From CAYPNF01 sp964411985 (GTDB taxonomy: Bacteria > Verrucomicrobiota > Verrucomicrobiia > Limisphaerales > J093), in assembly GCA_964411985.1 (NCBI GenBank), contig CAYPNF010000034.1, positions 33,480 to 97,479 of the forward strand: DNA of 64,000 bases, in the 5' to 3' direction. Positions 35,301-43,125 of the stretch are shown here, in pieces. The notes beneath the pieces were generated by a model that was not told the origin of the DNA, searched no databases, and saw nothing but the letters and a program-made list of their open reading frames with translations. The number at the start of each line of letters is the position of its first letter. Position 1 is the stretch's first letter. A program made the translations under genes and the position numbers.

Positions 35301-35653
35301 CACCAAGCCTTTCCGAGGAGCACCCCCGCCAGCAACGCGAGCGTGGCCGCAACGGTGGCGATCCAAAGCGAGATGCGGGGGCCAATTCTCTTCTGAGGCG
35401 CTGAGCGCAGCACTTCCAGCAAGGTGGCAGCTTCTTTCTGGAACACCTTAGCTGCCTCGGAGAGCTTTGCGATATCGGACCTAAACTGTTCAAAGGAAGG
35501 GAGTTCACGACGCCGAAGCTCATCCCAATGCCGCTGGTGGATGCGGAAGAGCTCGACTAGCAGCAGCACGGCATCCTCTTCCGCCAAACGATGCCGACAA
35601 CGCCATTGGGTGACCATTTCGTCAAACTCCTCCTCGAAATTGCGCGGTTCCAT
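35300..35653 (-). CDS. small membrane-anchored partner of coupling protein
   Basis: A 117-residue protein: helical cytoplasmic part (FDEMVTQWRCRHRLAEED, FQKEAATLLEVLRSAPQ) and one C-terminal transmembrane segment (LWIATVAATLALLAGVLLG). The stop overlaps the coupling-protein start by one base, so the two are translated together. I do not recognise a family. A tail-anchored helper of the coupling protein or relaxosome would fit. Confidence 0.6.
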   Translation of the reverse strand: MEPRNFEEEFDEMVTQWRCRHRLAEEDAVLLLVELFRIHQRHWDELRRRELPSFEQFRSDIAKLSEAAKVFQKEAATLLEVLRSAPQKRIGPRISLWIATVAATLALLAGVLLGKAW

Positions 35654-35667
35654 AGAGTGCCCAAGGG

Positions 35668-36360
35668 CTATTTCGCAGGCAATAACAGGTCCGCAGCCGA
35701 TTCGATTTCGGCATAGAACTTCCGCTGCCAGGTTTGAAGGCGTTGGCGGTCCAGCAAACTGAAAGCAGCGTGCTTGGTTGCAGCCGTGATGGTTACGTTC
35801 TCACGGTTGAGCGCTTCCACGAGCCAGTCTTGCAGCCGGGCCATGGCGATCTCCTTGCCCCCCAATTGGCTCTTGAGCCGCACCCGCACCTCGGCGGAGT
35901 CAAACAGGGCGAAACTCTCGCTGTGCGCGGCGTTGCGCACCACCACGTATCCAGCGCTCTTGCCCAGTTGCTCCGCCAGGCGTTGAACTTGGTCCACACT
36001 GTCCAGCTCATGGTTCACTGGCATCACCAGCGTCAGAGCCGCGCCAATGGCTTTGAGCACCCCGGGAAGCTCCACCTCCGCGAAGTAGTCCAGGAACAGA
36101 TCGGTGGAAGCAGCACGACAGTCCACCACCACGAGATCCGATTTTTCCAGTCCGGTGAAGATGGCGTCCATCTCGCGGCGGTTTGCCAAGTCGAGGAAAC
36201 GGGTCTCCGGGTGGAAGCGCTTCAGCGTGGAATTCTCGTTGTCGCTGTCGATGGCGACATGGGCGATGCCTTTGTCCTTGAGGAACTGGATGAAGTTGAC
36301 GGCAAAGAAGCTTTTGCCGACACCACCTTTGCCATTGAGGATGAGGTCGAGTCGTTTCAT
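35668..36360 (-). CDS. ParA/MinD-like ATPase of the transfer operon
   Basis: A 230-residue P-loop protein with a deviant Walker A (LILNGKGGVGKSFFAVN), DSDNENSTLKRF in place of the switch I region, and DLVVVDCRAASTDLF as Walker B. This is the SIMIBI class of ParA, MinD and TraL-type proteins. In conjugation operons such genes (TraL-like) lie next to relaxosome genes and may position the transfer complex or aid stable inheritance. The start overlaps the stop of the upstream gene by 4 bases. No ParB partner or parS repeats are evident. Confidence 0.8.
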   Translation of the reverse strand: MKRLDLILNGKGGVGKSFFAVNFIQFLKDKGIAHVAIDSDNENSTLKRFHPETRFLDLANRREMDAIFTGLEKSDLVVVDCRAASTDLFLDYFAEVELPGVLKAIGAALTLVMPVNHELDSVDQVQRLAEQLGKSAGYVVVRNAAHSESFALFDSAEVRVRLKSQLGGKEIAMARLQDWLVEALNRENVTITAATKHAAFSLLDRQRLQTWQRKFYAEIESAADLLLPAK

Positions 36361-36791
36361 GTGTTTGGAGTGGTCACCATGCGGACTTGGGCAATCCGCG
36401 GGCCGCGTGGCCGCACGGGCGGTTCCTGTTCGGTTTCGGGTTGGTTGGCTGGCTGAAAGGAGGACACCTGGGCTGCACCCGGCGGCGGCGGTGAGGCCGC
36501 AGCGGGGTCACTGTTCGCGAGGGAGGCGGACACTGGACGTTTGCGTCCGGGACGTCGTCGCGGACGAACGATTTCGCCGAGCACCTCATGGCAGAATGCG
36601 GCCACGGCCGTCTTGCTGATGGGGAGGCAGTGCTGCGTGAGGAGTTCAGCAATCGCTCGGTAGGAAGCGCGCTTTTGTCGGAGCTCGGCGATGACATCTT
36701 TGGCCGGAGCCAGTTCCTGGAAACGCTGCGGTCGGCGCGGCGTGAATGCCGCGACCGCCTGGCGGACTGAGGTTGGGTCAAACGAGGACAT
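36357..36791 (-). CDS. TraK-like putative oriT-binding protein
   Basis: A 144-residue basic protein. ATG 36791 was chosen because the sequence upstream is the repeat-rich non-coding region. Its centre IAELRQKRASYRAIAELLTQH followed by ISKTAVAAFCHEVLG is a helix-turn-helix like that of TraK-type relaxosome proteins (A-S-Y-R-x-I-A ... T-V-A-x-F). The C-terminal third is basic then Pro/Ala-rich and disordered. It borders the oriT candidate at 36792-37243 and heads the operon ParA-like, small membrane protein, coupling protein. Confidence 0.6.
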   Translation of the reverse strand: MSSFDPTSVRQAVAAFTPRRPQRFQELAPAKDVIAELRQKRASYRAIAELLTQHCLPISKTAVAAFCHEVLGEIVRPRRRPGRKRPVSASLANSDPAAASPPPPGAAQVSSFQPANQPETEQEPPVRPRGPRIAQVRMVTTPNT

Positions 36792-37243
36792 ACGTTTGAT
36801 TCGATTGGGTTTGAACCGGGTCACACTCCGGTCGGTGGCGGACAGACCGGGTTCCCGGACACGGAATGGCAGGAGCCCATGCACGTTCGTGGACACGGAC
36901 AATTCCTTGCCACGGCTTGGTCGTGGATTGACCGTGCTTGTGGACAGTCCACGGCGAATACGCTTTCGCGCCTGGTGCCTGTCCATGGACCCGTCGCTGC
37001 CTTTCCGGAATGGGGATGCGGACTGCCCGCGGTCCCCGACGCGGCTTTTGCCATTGCGAGGACACGGCTGGTTCGATGACTCGGATAGTCCGAGACCGCG
37101 GCTGTTCCGCGGCCCGATCGCGGTCGTGGACTGGCTGTTGCCATGACCACTGAGGGCAGTCGTTGCGCGGACATCGCGCGCCCTTCCCGCGACCGGCTTG
37201 CGGACGCGAAAACCTACCGGCTGGTAGGGGTAACGCGTGCCTT
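36792..37243. other. oriT candidate: 452 bases dense in dyads and GGAC repeats
   Basis: No gene. The stretch has many GGACA/GTGGAC/GTCCAC units. Perfect dyads are GTGGACAGTCCAC (36940-36952), GTCCATGGAC (36981-36990), CTCGGA/TCCGAG (37080-37094), CCGCGG/CCGCGG (37096-37112) and CCTACC-GGCT-GGTAGG (37213-37228), the last followed by GGTAACGCGTGCC. It lies between a TraK-like gene and the MobF relaxase cluster, the normal place for a transfer origin. The nick site cannot be fixed from sequence alone; the hairpin at 37213-37228 and the bases after it are the best guess. Confidence 0.5.
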
Positions 37244-37501
37244 CTATTCAAGAGGGTGAGAGTCACCTCGCCTCCTTGGCTCCTGCAGTTGACTCCTCCA
37301 ACGTTCAAGTTGGGTGATCACCGCGGAAACCCGACTGGTTTGTTCCAGCATCTTCGCTTCGATCCGTGTGGCGTGCTGATCACCGCAGTGGGATCCCGGT
37401 AATCGTCGAATTCGTTCGGCGGCCTCTTGGTCGAGGTGTCTAGCCAGCTTGTTGAGCACAGCGATAGCCAGCCGGAACTCTTGAACGCTTGGGGTGTGCA
37501 T
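37244..37501 (-). CDS. small helical protein near oriT
   Basis: An 85-residue protein with two amphipathic helices (VQEFRLAIAVLNKLARHLDQ and EAKMLEQTSRVSAVITQLERW). Composition and strand (same as the TraK-like operon, immediately before the dyad region) suggest a DNA-binding or relaxosome accessory protein, but no family is recognised. It is 8 bases after the next gene upstream. Confidence 0.5.
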   Translation of the reverse strand: MHTPSVQEFRLAIAVLNKLARHLDQEAAERIRRLPGSHCGDQHATRIEAKMLEQTSRVSAVITQLERWRSQLQEPRRRGDSHPLE

Positions 37502-37509
37502 GGGCAGAG

Positions 37510-37770
37510 CTAGACGGATGGGGGAGATTCATGGGCCAGGCGATGCATGGGGAGCCACCGCACCTCAGGAAATTGATCAACCCTTAGCTGACGCGCGCAT
37601 GTATGGCCAAACCCGAGTCGTGCCGCTTCCTCTTCCGCCGCACGCTGGGTCGGTGCTTCAATAATCGTGCGAATCGGAGTGGCCTGTTTGCCGCCACATG
37701 CCCGGTCGGTGGAATAGATCCCCCAGAGCTGATTGCCGGCTTTGGGACTAGGCACTGCCTGTAATCTCAT
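37510..37770 (-). CDS. small protein divergent from the relaxase gene
   Basis: An 86-residue protein starting at ATG 37770 (MRLQAVPSP...); a longer start at 37818 would overlap further with the relaxase promoter region. It contains LWGIYSTDRACGGKQATPI and TIIEAPTQRAAEEEAARLGFG, the latter like the strand-helix unit of small DUF-type proteins that modify or bind one residue motif. Not recognised. It is divergent from the relaxase gene, 82 bases away. Confidence 0.5.
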   Translation of the reverse strand: MRLQAVPSPKAGNQLWGIYSTDRACGGKQATPIRTIIEAPTQRAAEEEAARLGFGHTCARQLRVDQFPEVRWLPMHRLAHESPPSV

Positions 37771-37852
37771 GCGCTCAGTCCAGCAGAAACGCGGCATGGG
37801 CTGGTGCAGGAGAGACACAACACTCCCTTCCAGTCCCAGTAGTGTCCGGGTC

Positions 37853-40672
37853 GTGGTTACGGCAAAGACGCAATACAGCCTGACAAACGCGAAGGATTAC
37901 TTCGCCGAGCATCTTTGCGTCGGCGATTACTACGAAGAAGGACAACGGGTTTCTGGGGAATGGTTCGGGCGGGGTGCAGAGCGTTTGGGGTTGGCAGACA
38001 ATGTTCGGTCCGAGGAGTTCCTACGGCTCTGTGAAAACCAGCATCCATCCACAGGCCAAACTCTGACCCAACGGCTCAAAACGACTCGGTTAGAGGAAGG
38101 TCAAAGGGCCATCAACCGCCGGGTCTTCTATGACTTCACTTTCTCGCCCCCAAAATCAGTATCGTTGGCGGCGTTGCTCGGAAACGACCAACGGATCCTA
38201 GCTGCCCATGCTCGGGCGGTCCGGTTGGCTTTGGGGGAATTTGAGCAGTTCGCGGCAACAAGAGTGCGTACGGGGGGTGCGCATCGCGACCGTTCCACTG
38301 GCAACTTCACAGCAGCCCTCTTTAGCCATGAAACCTCCCGAGCGCTTGATCCTCACGTGCACACCCATTGCATCGTGTTCAACGCAACCTTCGACGAGAG
38401 GGAAGACAGGTGGAAGGCGCTGCAAAACCACGAAATGCTTCGTGCCCGGAAGTTCGTCGAAAATGCCTATTACCATGAGCTTGCGCGCGAATTGCGTGGG
38501 TTTGGATACCGCATCCAGAACCGGAACCGAGGGGATTTCCAGATCAATGGCATCGGCGATGAATTGTGCGAGCGGTTCTCGAAGCGTCACGCGCAGATTG
38601 ACGCAGCCTTCGAAAAACTGCTGGCTGACAAACCTGAACTGAAACGCGCGGATGTGATGGCGCTCCGTCGGCATCTCGCTACCGCCGAACGCTCACGCAA
38701 GCAGAAGGACCTGAGCCAGGACGAACTACGGCGCCTTTGGGACGCCCAGACCACGAACGAGGAGAGAGTGACCCTCCAGCAGTTGTCGAGCGGTCTCACG
38801 CCATCGGCACCCACCGAACAACGCCCTTCCCTCAGCGAAGCTGTAGGGTGGGCTGAGGAACATCTCTTCGACCGCCAATCCGTCGTCATGGAATGCCAGG
38901 TGTGGCAGGAGGCGCTGGGCCGGGCCCGAGGGCAAGAGTTCTCCCTTCGGGAGTTGAAGGAGCAGACTGGTCAGCGAGGCTACATCCGACAACAGGATCG
39001 CCCGCACGACGTGACCCTTCGCGAGGTCTTGCTGCGCGAGTGGGAAATCGTTCGCTTGGTCCGGGAAGGTGCCAGCAGCTTCCATCCCTTGGTCACAAAA
39101 CCGGGCCCGCTGCTGACAGCGCTGGACCAAGAACAGCGCCGAGCCCTCGAGAGCCTGCTCGCATCAAGGAACGAGGTAACTCTATTTCGGGGCGGTGCCG
39201 GGACCGGCAAGAGTTTCGTGCTCCGCGAACTGGCCAGGCAAGTTCAACAAGATGGGCGGGCTGTGGTTGTGCTGGCACCTCAAAGGCAACAAGTCGTGGA
39301 CATGGACGCCGCAGGGTTCCCTTCACCAGCAACCCTCACGGCCTTTCTGCGAAAGCGGCATGTCCCAAGCGGCGCCGTGATCCTCGTGGACGAAGCGGGC
39401 CAAATCGGAGGTCGTCAGATGCTGGAACTCCTGCGCCTCGCACATCAACGCCACGCCCGCGTTGTCCTTTCCGGGGACACGAGGCAGCATGGGCCCGTTG
39501 AAGCCTCCGACGCCTTGATGGCCATCGAGCGTCATTCCGGGGTGGTGCCGGCGGAGCTGCATACGATTCGTCGCCAAGACCCAGGCTTCGGTCGTGACGA
39601 CGACGAGCGGAGGAGTATCAGCCGGTATCGAAAAGCCGTGGAAGCTGCCGCAGCGGGCCGACTGGCCGACTCATTTGAGCGACTCGACAAGATGGGAGCG
39701 GTTGTGGCGTGCGGCATCAGCGATCAGGCTGACAAGCTCGCGGATGAGTACTTGCGGTTGGCCCAGGAGAAGGGCTCCGCGGTGGTCGTCTCGCAGACAT
39801 GGGCGGAGGTGCAACGGGTCAACTCAAGGGTGCGCGATGCGCTGAAGGCGGAGGGCCTGCTGGGTGCTCAAGACTCAGTGGTTCAGACACTTGAACGCAT
39901 GGACCTCACCAACGCCCAGAAACGCGATGAACGGTTCTACCCGCCGGAAGCCGTCGTTATCTTCAACCAAAAGGTTCGTCATGCAGAACCTGGGACCAAG
40001 GGCAAGCTGGCGGGCGTTGTCAGCGCCGGGGTGCTAGTGGAAGTGGACGGCAAGTTCGTCACCGTCCAGAACCGTTTGCTGGGCCGGATTAACGTGTGTG
40101 TCCCCCGCGCTTTGGCGTTGGCCGCTGGTGACCGGATTCACCTGAAGGCCAATCGAAAGCTGGCATCCGGCAGTCGGGTTGCCAATGGTGAACTGGCCAC
40201 TGTGAAGACAGTTTGCCCCGATGGTGCCGTTGAACTCGAAGATGGACGGGTCCTGGATGCCAGCTACCGCGAGTTCTCCCCGGGCTACGCGGTGACCTCC
40301 TACGGCTCGCAAGGCAAGACGGTGGACTACGTCCTGTTCTCCGACTCGACCATAAAGGCCGCGACCAACGCGCAGCAGTGGTATGTGACTATTTCCCGAG
40401 GTCGCCGGGGTATAAGTATCTTCACTCCGGACAAGGAGCAGCTGCGCGAGAACGTCAGCCGCTCAGGCCATCGGCCCCTAGCCCTCGACCTTGCACCGGG
40501 ACTCGTGCTCCAGCGGCCTCGCCGGCTTTGGGATACGCTCCGCAGGCATGTGCTGCGTTTCGGTCAACAGGTGGTCGACCGCCTCGCCCGCGTGAAACCG
40601 CTTCGTCGCAGCTTGAACTCAACCACCCCACACCATGAACACTACCAAACCACCCGAATGCTGGGCAAGTGA
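37853..40672 (+). CDS. MobF (TrwC/TraI) relaxase-helicase
   Basis: A 939-residue bifunctional conjugation protein. The N-terminal TrwC domain (about 1-300) has YDFTFSPPKSVSLAALLG and the metal-binding three-histidine motif in DPHVHTHCIVFN (about 163-174), plus catalytic tyrosines near the N-terminus (for example CVGDYY). The C-terminal half is a RecD2-type helicase with Walker A FRGGAGTGKSFVL (about 445), Walker B ILVDEAGQI, a GDTRQHGPV motif III and GYAVTSYGSQGKTVDY near the end. It nicks oriT, stays bound to the strand and unwinds the DNA. The GTG start at 37853 leads directly into the domain; an ATG-less extension to 37733 is not protein-like. Confidence 0.93.
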   Translation: MVTAKTQYSLTNAKDYFAEHLCVGDYYEEGQRVSGEWFGRGAERLGLADNVRSEEFLRLCENQHPSTGQTLTQRLKTTRLEEGQRAINRRVFYDFTFSPPKSVSLAALLGNDQRILAAHARAVRLALGEFEQFAATRVRTGGAHRDRSTGNFTAALFSHETSRALDPHVHTHCIVFNATFDEREDRWKALQNHEMLRARKFVENAYYHELARELRGFGYRIQNRNRGDFQINGIGDELCERFSKRHAQIDAAFEKLLADKPELKRADVMALRRHLATAERSRKQKDLSQDELRRLWDAQTTNEERVTLQQLSSGLTPSAPTEQRPSLSEAVGWAEEHLFDRQSVVMECQVWQEALGRARGQEFSLRELKEQTGQRGYIRQQDRPHDVTLREVLLREWEIVRLVREGASSFHPLVTKPGPLLTALDQEQRRALESLLASRNEVTLFRGGAGTGKSFVLRELARQVQQDGRAVVVLAPQRQQVVDMDAAGFPSPATLTAFLRKRHVPSGAVILVDEAGQIGGRQMLELLRLAHQRHARVVLSGDTRQHGPVEASDALMAIERHSGVVPAELHTIRRQDPGFGRDDDERRSISRYRKAVEAAAAGRLADSFERLDKMGAVVACGISDQADKLADEYLRLAQEKGSAVVVSQTWAEVQRVNSRVRDALKAEGLLGAQDSVVQTLERMDLTNAQKRDERFYPPEAVVIFNQKVRHAEPGTKGKLAGVVSAGVLVEVDGKFVTVQNRLLGRINVCVPRALALAAGDRIHLKANRKLASGSRVANGELATVKTVCPDGAVELEDGRVLDASYREFSPGYAVTSYGSQGKTVDYVLFSDSTIKAATNAQQWYVTISRGRRGISIFTPDKEQLRENVSRSGHRPLALDLAPGLVLQRPRRLWDTLRRHVLRFGQQVVDRLARVKPLRRSLNSTTPHHEHYQTTRMLGK

Positions 40673-40976
40673 TGCCAACGCCCGAGCCCTCCGAGTCGAA
40701 ACCGCCCCTGGGCGCGCCTTGTTGCTGCCCTTCGATCAGTTTATATATGCCGAATGCCAGACCCATGAAAGGGAGCAGCGGGTACGCCTAGTCTTCGCTA
40801 CCCACGAGATAGTGGTTCAGGGCCACTCTCTGCGACGGATCGAGACGGCGATGCAGAGGATGGAACTGTCCCATCTGGCCTCTCTTCCGGTGGGATACCA
40901 GAACCTCGTGGCCGATGGGCAACCTTTCATCCGCGAGCTTGTTGTCCGGGGGGTTGCGGATACGAAGGGGGATTGA
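40635..40976 (+). CDS. unknown protein following the relaxase gene
   Basis: A 113-residue protein whose start overlaps the relaxase end by 38 bases. It has a beta-rich first half (ALLLPFDQFIYAECQTHE, VRLVFATHEIVVQGHSL) and a helix (RRIETAMQRMELSHLASLP). The last dozen codons run up to the border of transposon end copy D and may be foreign, so the natural C-terminus could be lost. Not recognised; the pairing with the relaxase suggests a transfer accessory role. Confidence 0.55.
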   Translation: MNTTKPPECWASDANARALRVETAPGRALLLPFDQFIYAECQTHEREQRVRLVFATHEIVVQGHSLRRIETAMQRMELSHLASLPVGYQNLVADGQPFIRELVVRGVADTKGD

Positions 40977-40977
40977 T

Positions 40978-41542
40978 TCGTCAAGGACAACTACTGGCGA
41001 TGGCCAGAACTCAACCTTGCGGGTAACACCATCGACTTGTGCATGCGCGTGCTGGGCTGGTCTTTCCACCAGGCCATGCGTCACATCACCGCGAAGTAGC
41101 TTCCTGATTCATCCCGCGCCTGGTGGCGTCGCACCTCTACGATGCCAGCGCGAGCGCAGGCGGGGATGGGACGGTGGAAAGGGCGTGTTACGATCCCAGC
41201 GGGGACTGCCCCCCAAAAAAGAACTATCATTTACGATACCACCTTGGGCGGACTTAGGAGGAAAGGTGCTCGGTTCCAGGAACTGCTCGGTGGAGTCATA
41301 GCCCTACGATCCGTGCACGGTTATTATCCGTCGTTCCGAATAATGCCGAGTGAGGAGGCTGATGCGTCGAAAAGCTGAGGAAGCCTCCATTACTGTTGTT
41401 TTCAGCTCGGCATTATCCCGTTTATGCCGAGCTCGGCATAACGGTTATTCGGCAACAAAATACGACGACAGTGCGGCCAAACCCCCAAAATCTTTACGAC
41501 GCCAAATCGAACGTTCTTACTACCTCAATTAAGTTCGTAACA
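40978..41542. repeat. transposon end, copy D (inverted), with CHC2 remnant
   Basis: Reverse orientation relative to copy A: the tip CCTCAATTAAGTTCGTAACA ends at 41542. At its inner side 40980-41099 encodes the last about 39 residues of the CHC2-like protein (VKDNYWRWPELNLAGN ...), ending in TAG. Sequence similarity to copy A runs through the whole end except for the 116-base insert at 41325-41440 and a few substitutions. Confidence 0.85.
41325..41440. mobile_element. 116-base MITE-like insert with 8-base target duplication
   Basis: The insert is flanked by the direct repeat ACGGTTAT (41317-41324 and 41441-41448), present once in copy A (as ACGGCTAT). It contains a perfect palindrome TATGCCGAGCTCGGCATA (41423-41440) at one end and ATAATGCCGAG / CTCGGCATTAT inverted repeats (41340-41350, 41405-41415). 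No coding capacity. Confidence 0.75.
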
Positions 41543-41550
41543 TCTTGCTC

Positions 41551-41570
41551 CCTCAATTAAGTTCGTAACA
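41551..41570. repeat. second, solo transposon tip
   Basis: CCTCAATTAAGTTCGTAACA is repeated exactly 8 bases beyond the tip of copy D. Sequence outside it (from 41571) has no similarity to the end, so a bare tip of another copy remains. Confidence 0.8.
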
Positions 41571-41680
41571 ATCGGACCCTTTTTTAAATTGATGACTGTT
41601 TCCCCCGGAAAGAATCCCTGCGATGGCTCCCCTATCCTCCGACAAGGCGTGGTTGGTCGCGGTTAGAGACTCGGATATGG

Positions 41681-42412
41681 TCAATCGGAATCACACTTGT
41701 CGGACAGACCGTTTTGATATGATAGAGAAAACAGACTTCGTACGTCTTGACCTTTGTCTGTTCCCGAAATCAAGTGGCCCGTCCTTGTGTCCAGGAATTG
41801 GTCTAGGACCCAGATCTCAGGCCCAAGATAGCAAATTCGCTCCCATTCACTTAGGAATGAACGGAACGAGGGCGCCACGACTTGGCTAATGTCCTCGTGT
41901 GAGAGATAGACCACCTGCGGCTCAATTCCATCTTCCGGGGTAAAAAGACCTAGATAGTCGCCATTCTCCAACTCAGCAATCGGAACGCTCCTCATCCACA
42001 ATTGCTGTTGCTCAGGCTCCTCGGCGATCCATGTGTCGGTGGCCCACGCCCTACATTCCCTCATCCACCCCCCAAGGTTGTCTGCGATGCAGAGCTCGGT
42101 TCCCCCGTGGATGCGCTCATCAACCCAAGTAGGTAACTCCTTCGCGCTTGATTTCCGAAGACTCTGATCCCAGTTGTATCGAAAGGAACACCCACCTGCT
42201 CCAGTGACGAAGAAATCTAACAAGCATTGCGGCAGTGCTATCTGCACGGCTTCCTGCAGTTTCGCCACCTCTACGACGGTTAAGACTGGCTCCAGGCGGC
42301 ATCGCCCGGTGAAACCGGGAGTCCCTGCCTGAATCTGGGCTTTCATAAAGCCCCCTACGGTCAGTACCCAGCGTCGGTAGAAACTCGCCTCCATCAGATC
42401 CTTCGTGCTCAT
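41681..42412 (-). CDS. SUKH/SMI1-KNR4 immunity protein
   Basis: A 243-residue protein with the SUKH pattern: LEPVLTVVEVAKLQEAVQIALP, then LLDFFVTGAGGCSFRYNW, IADNLGGWMRE..., AELENGDYLGLF, VVYLSHEDIS and SFLSEWERICYLGPEIW. SUKH proteins are the most common immunity proteins for polymorphic toxins. The gene starts 7 bases after the SitI6-like gene in the Rhs operon. ATG 42412 is the start shown; 42394 or 42346 are alternatives. It may protect against the adjacent toxin or against a tip that was here earlier. Confidence 0.85.
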   Translation of the reverse strand: MSTKDLMEASFYRRWVLTVGGFMKAQIQAGTPGFTGRCRLEPVLTVVEVAKLQEAVQIALPQCLLDFFVTGAGGCSFRYNWDQSLRKSSAKELPTWVDERIHGGTELCIADNLGGWMRECRAWATDTWIAEEPEQQQLWMRSVPIAELENGDYLGLFTPEDGIEPQVVYLSHEDISQVVAPSFRSFLSEWERICYLGPEIWVLDQFLDTRTGHLISGTDKGQDVRSLFSLSYQNGLSDKCDSD

Positions 42413-42419
42413 GTTCGAA

Positions 42420-43112
42420 TCATCTCACTCTCAAATCTAGAAATCCCATACCCCTCAACCCAAGGTCATGAACGGCTTCTTTCATGGCTTCAGAGAACAC
42501 TACGGAATTGGGAGCATTCTTTAACCTGAAGCAATGCAAATCGCTAGGAATAGTACTGGAGTCAACCTCCCGGCCATTCACGACACTGCCACGCTGACAC
42601 TCAGGGCAATAGCCCGCCTCGCGCGTAGTCCCGGCGGCAGGCGCCCACAACTCAACAAGATCATGGCCTTTGCTGTTTCCCCTTAGCTCGATGTCGAATG
42701 TGGTCAGCTTGAGCCCCCGCCCCTTGAGAGCCTCGATCGCCGAGCGTTTGGCAAGGATCACGAAGGGATCCGGCAATACAAAGTCCTCAGGCTCGCCGAG
42801 CACTCTTCCTGAGTAGGTCCCAAATCGCGTGCCAGGGGTGAGTGGAGCATCTGGGCCAAGTTCACGCCTAAGAGCTGGCAAGAACCCCAGAAACTCCTGC
42901 CAGGAACACTTCTTGTCCCGCTCGCCAGCGCGGCATTGTCGCAGTTGCGTGCCCTGGAAGAGAGCTTCTATCGCGATCCACGGATAAGAAAGTCCGAGCA
43001 TTTTTCGATTCTCCCCACAACGTGGGCAGTCGGACTTGGGTAAGGCATAAGGGTGCTTTCCGCCCACCGCAGGGTCCACCGTCCAGATGAAATCGGGACC
43101 GTAAAACTTCAT
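42420..43112 (-). CDS. SitI6-like double-CXXCG immunity protein
   Basis: A 230-residue protein beginning MKFYGPDFIWTVDPAVGG. It carries CPRCGENRKMLGLSYPWIAIE, PLTPGTRFGTYSG, FVLPDPFVILAKRSAIEAL, a second Cys pair (YCPECQRGSV; CxxCQ rather than CxxCG) and the ending LFRL-like HCFRLKNAPNSVVFSEAM and LGLRGMGFLDL. This is the architecture of the double-CXXCG (SitI6) family known from Myxococcus, where it neutralises SitA6 toxins. ATG 43112 lies 13 bases after the Rhs stop. The pairing with a SitA6-like tip in the preceding gene is consistent with the known toxin/immunity pair. Confidence 0.88.
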   Translation of the reverse strand: MKFYGPDFIWTVDPAVGGKHPYALPKSDCPRCGENRKMLGLSYPWIAIEALFQGTQLRQCRAGERDKKCSWQEFLGFLPALRRELGPDAPLTPGTRFGTYSGRVLGEPEDFVLPDPFVILAKRSAIEALKGRGLKLTTFDIELRGNSKGHDLVELWAPAAGTTREAGYCPECQRGSVVNGREVDSSTIPSDLHCFRLKNAPNSVVFSEAMKEAVHDLGLRGMGFLDLRVR

Positions 43113-43125
43113 AAGTGCACTAGAA

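Noticed and set aside
15093..41547. Target-site duplication for a B-to-D composite transposon
   Set aside because: The flanking bases CGATG (left) and TCTTG or ATCGG (right) differ, so no direct support exists.
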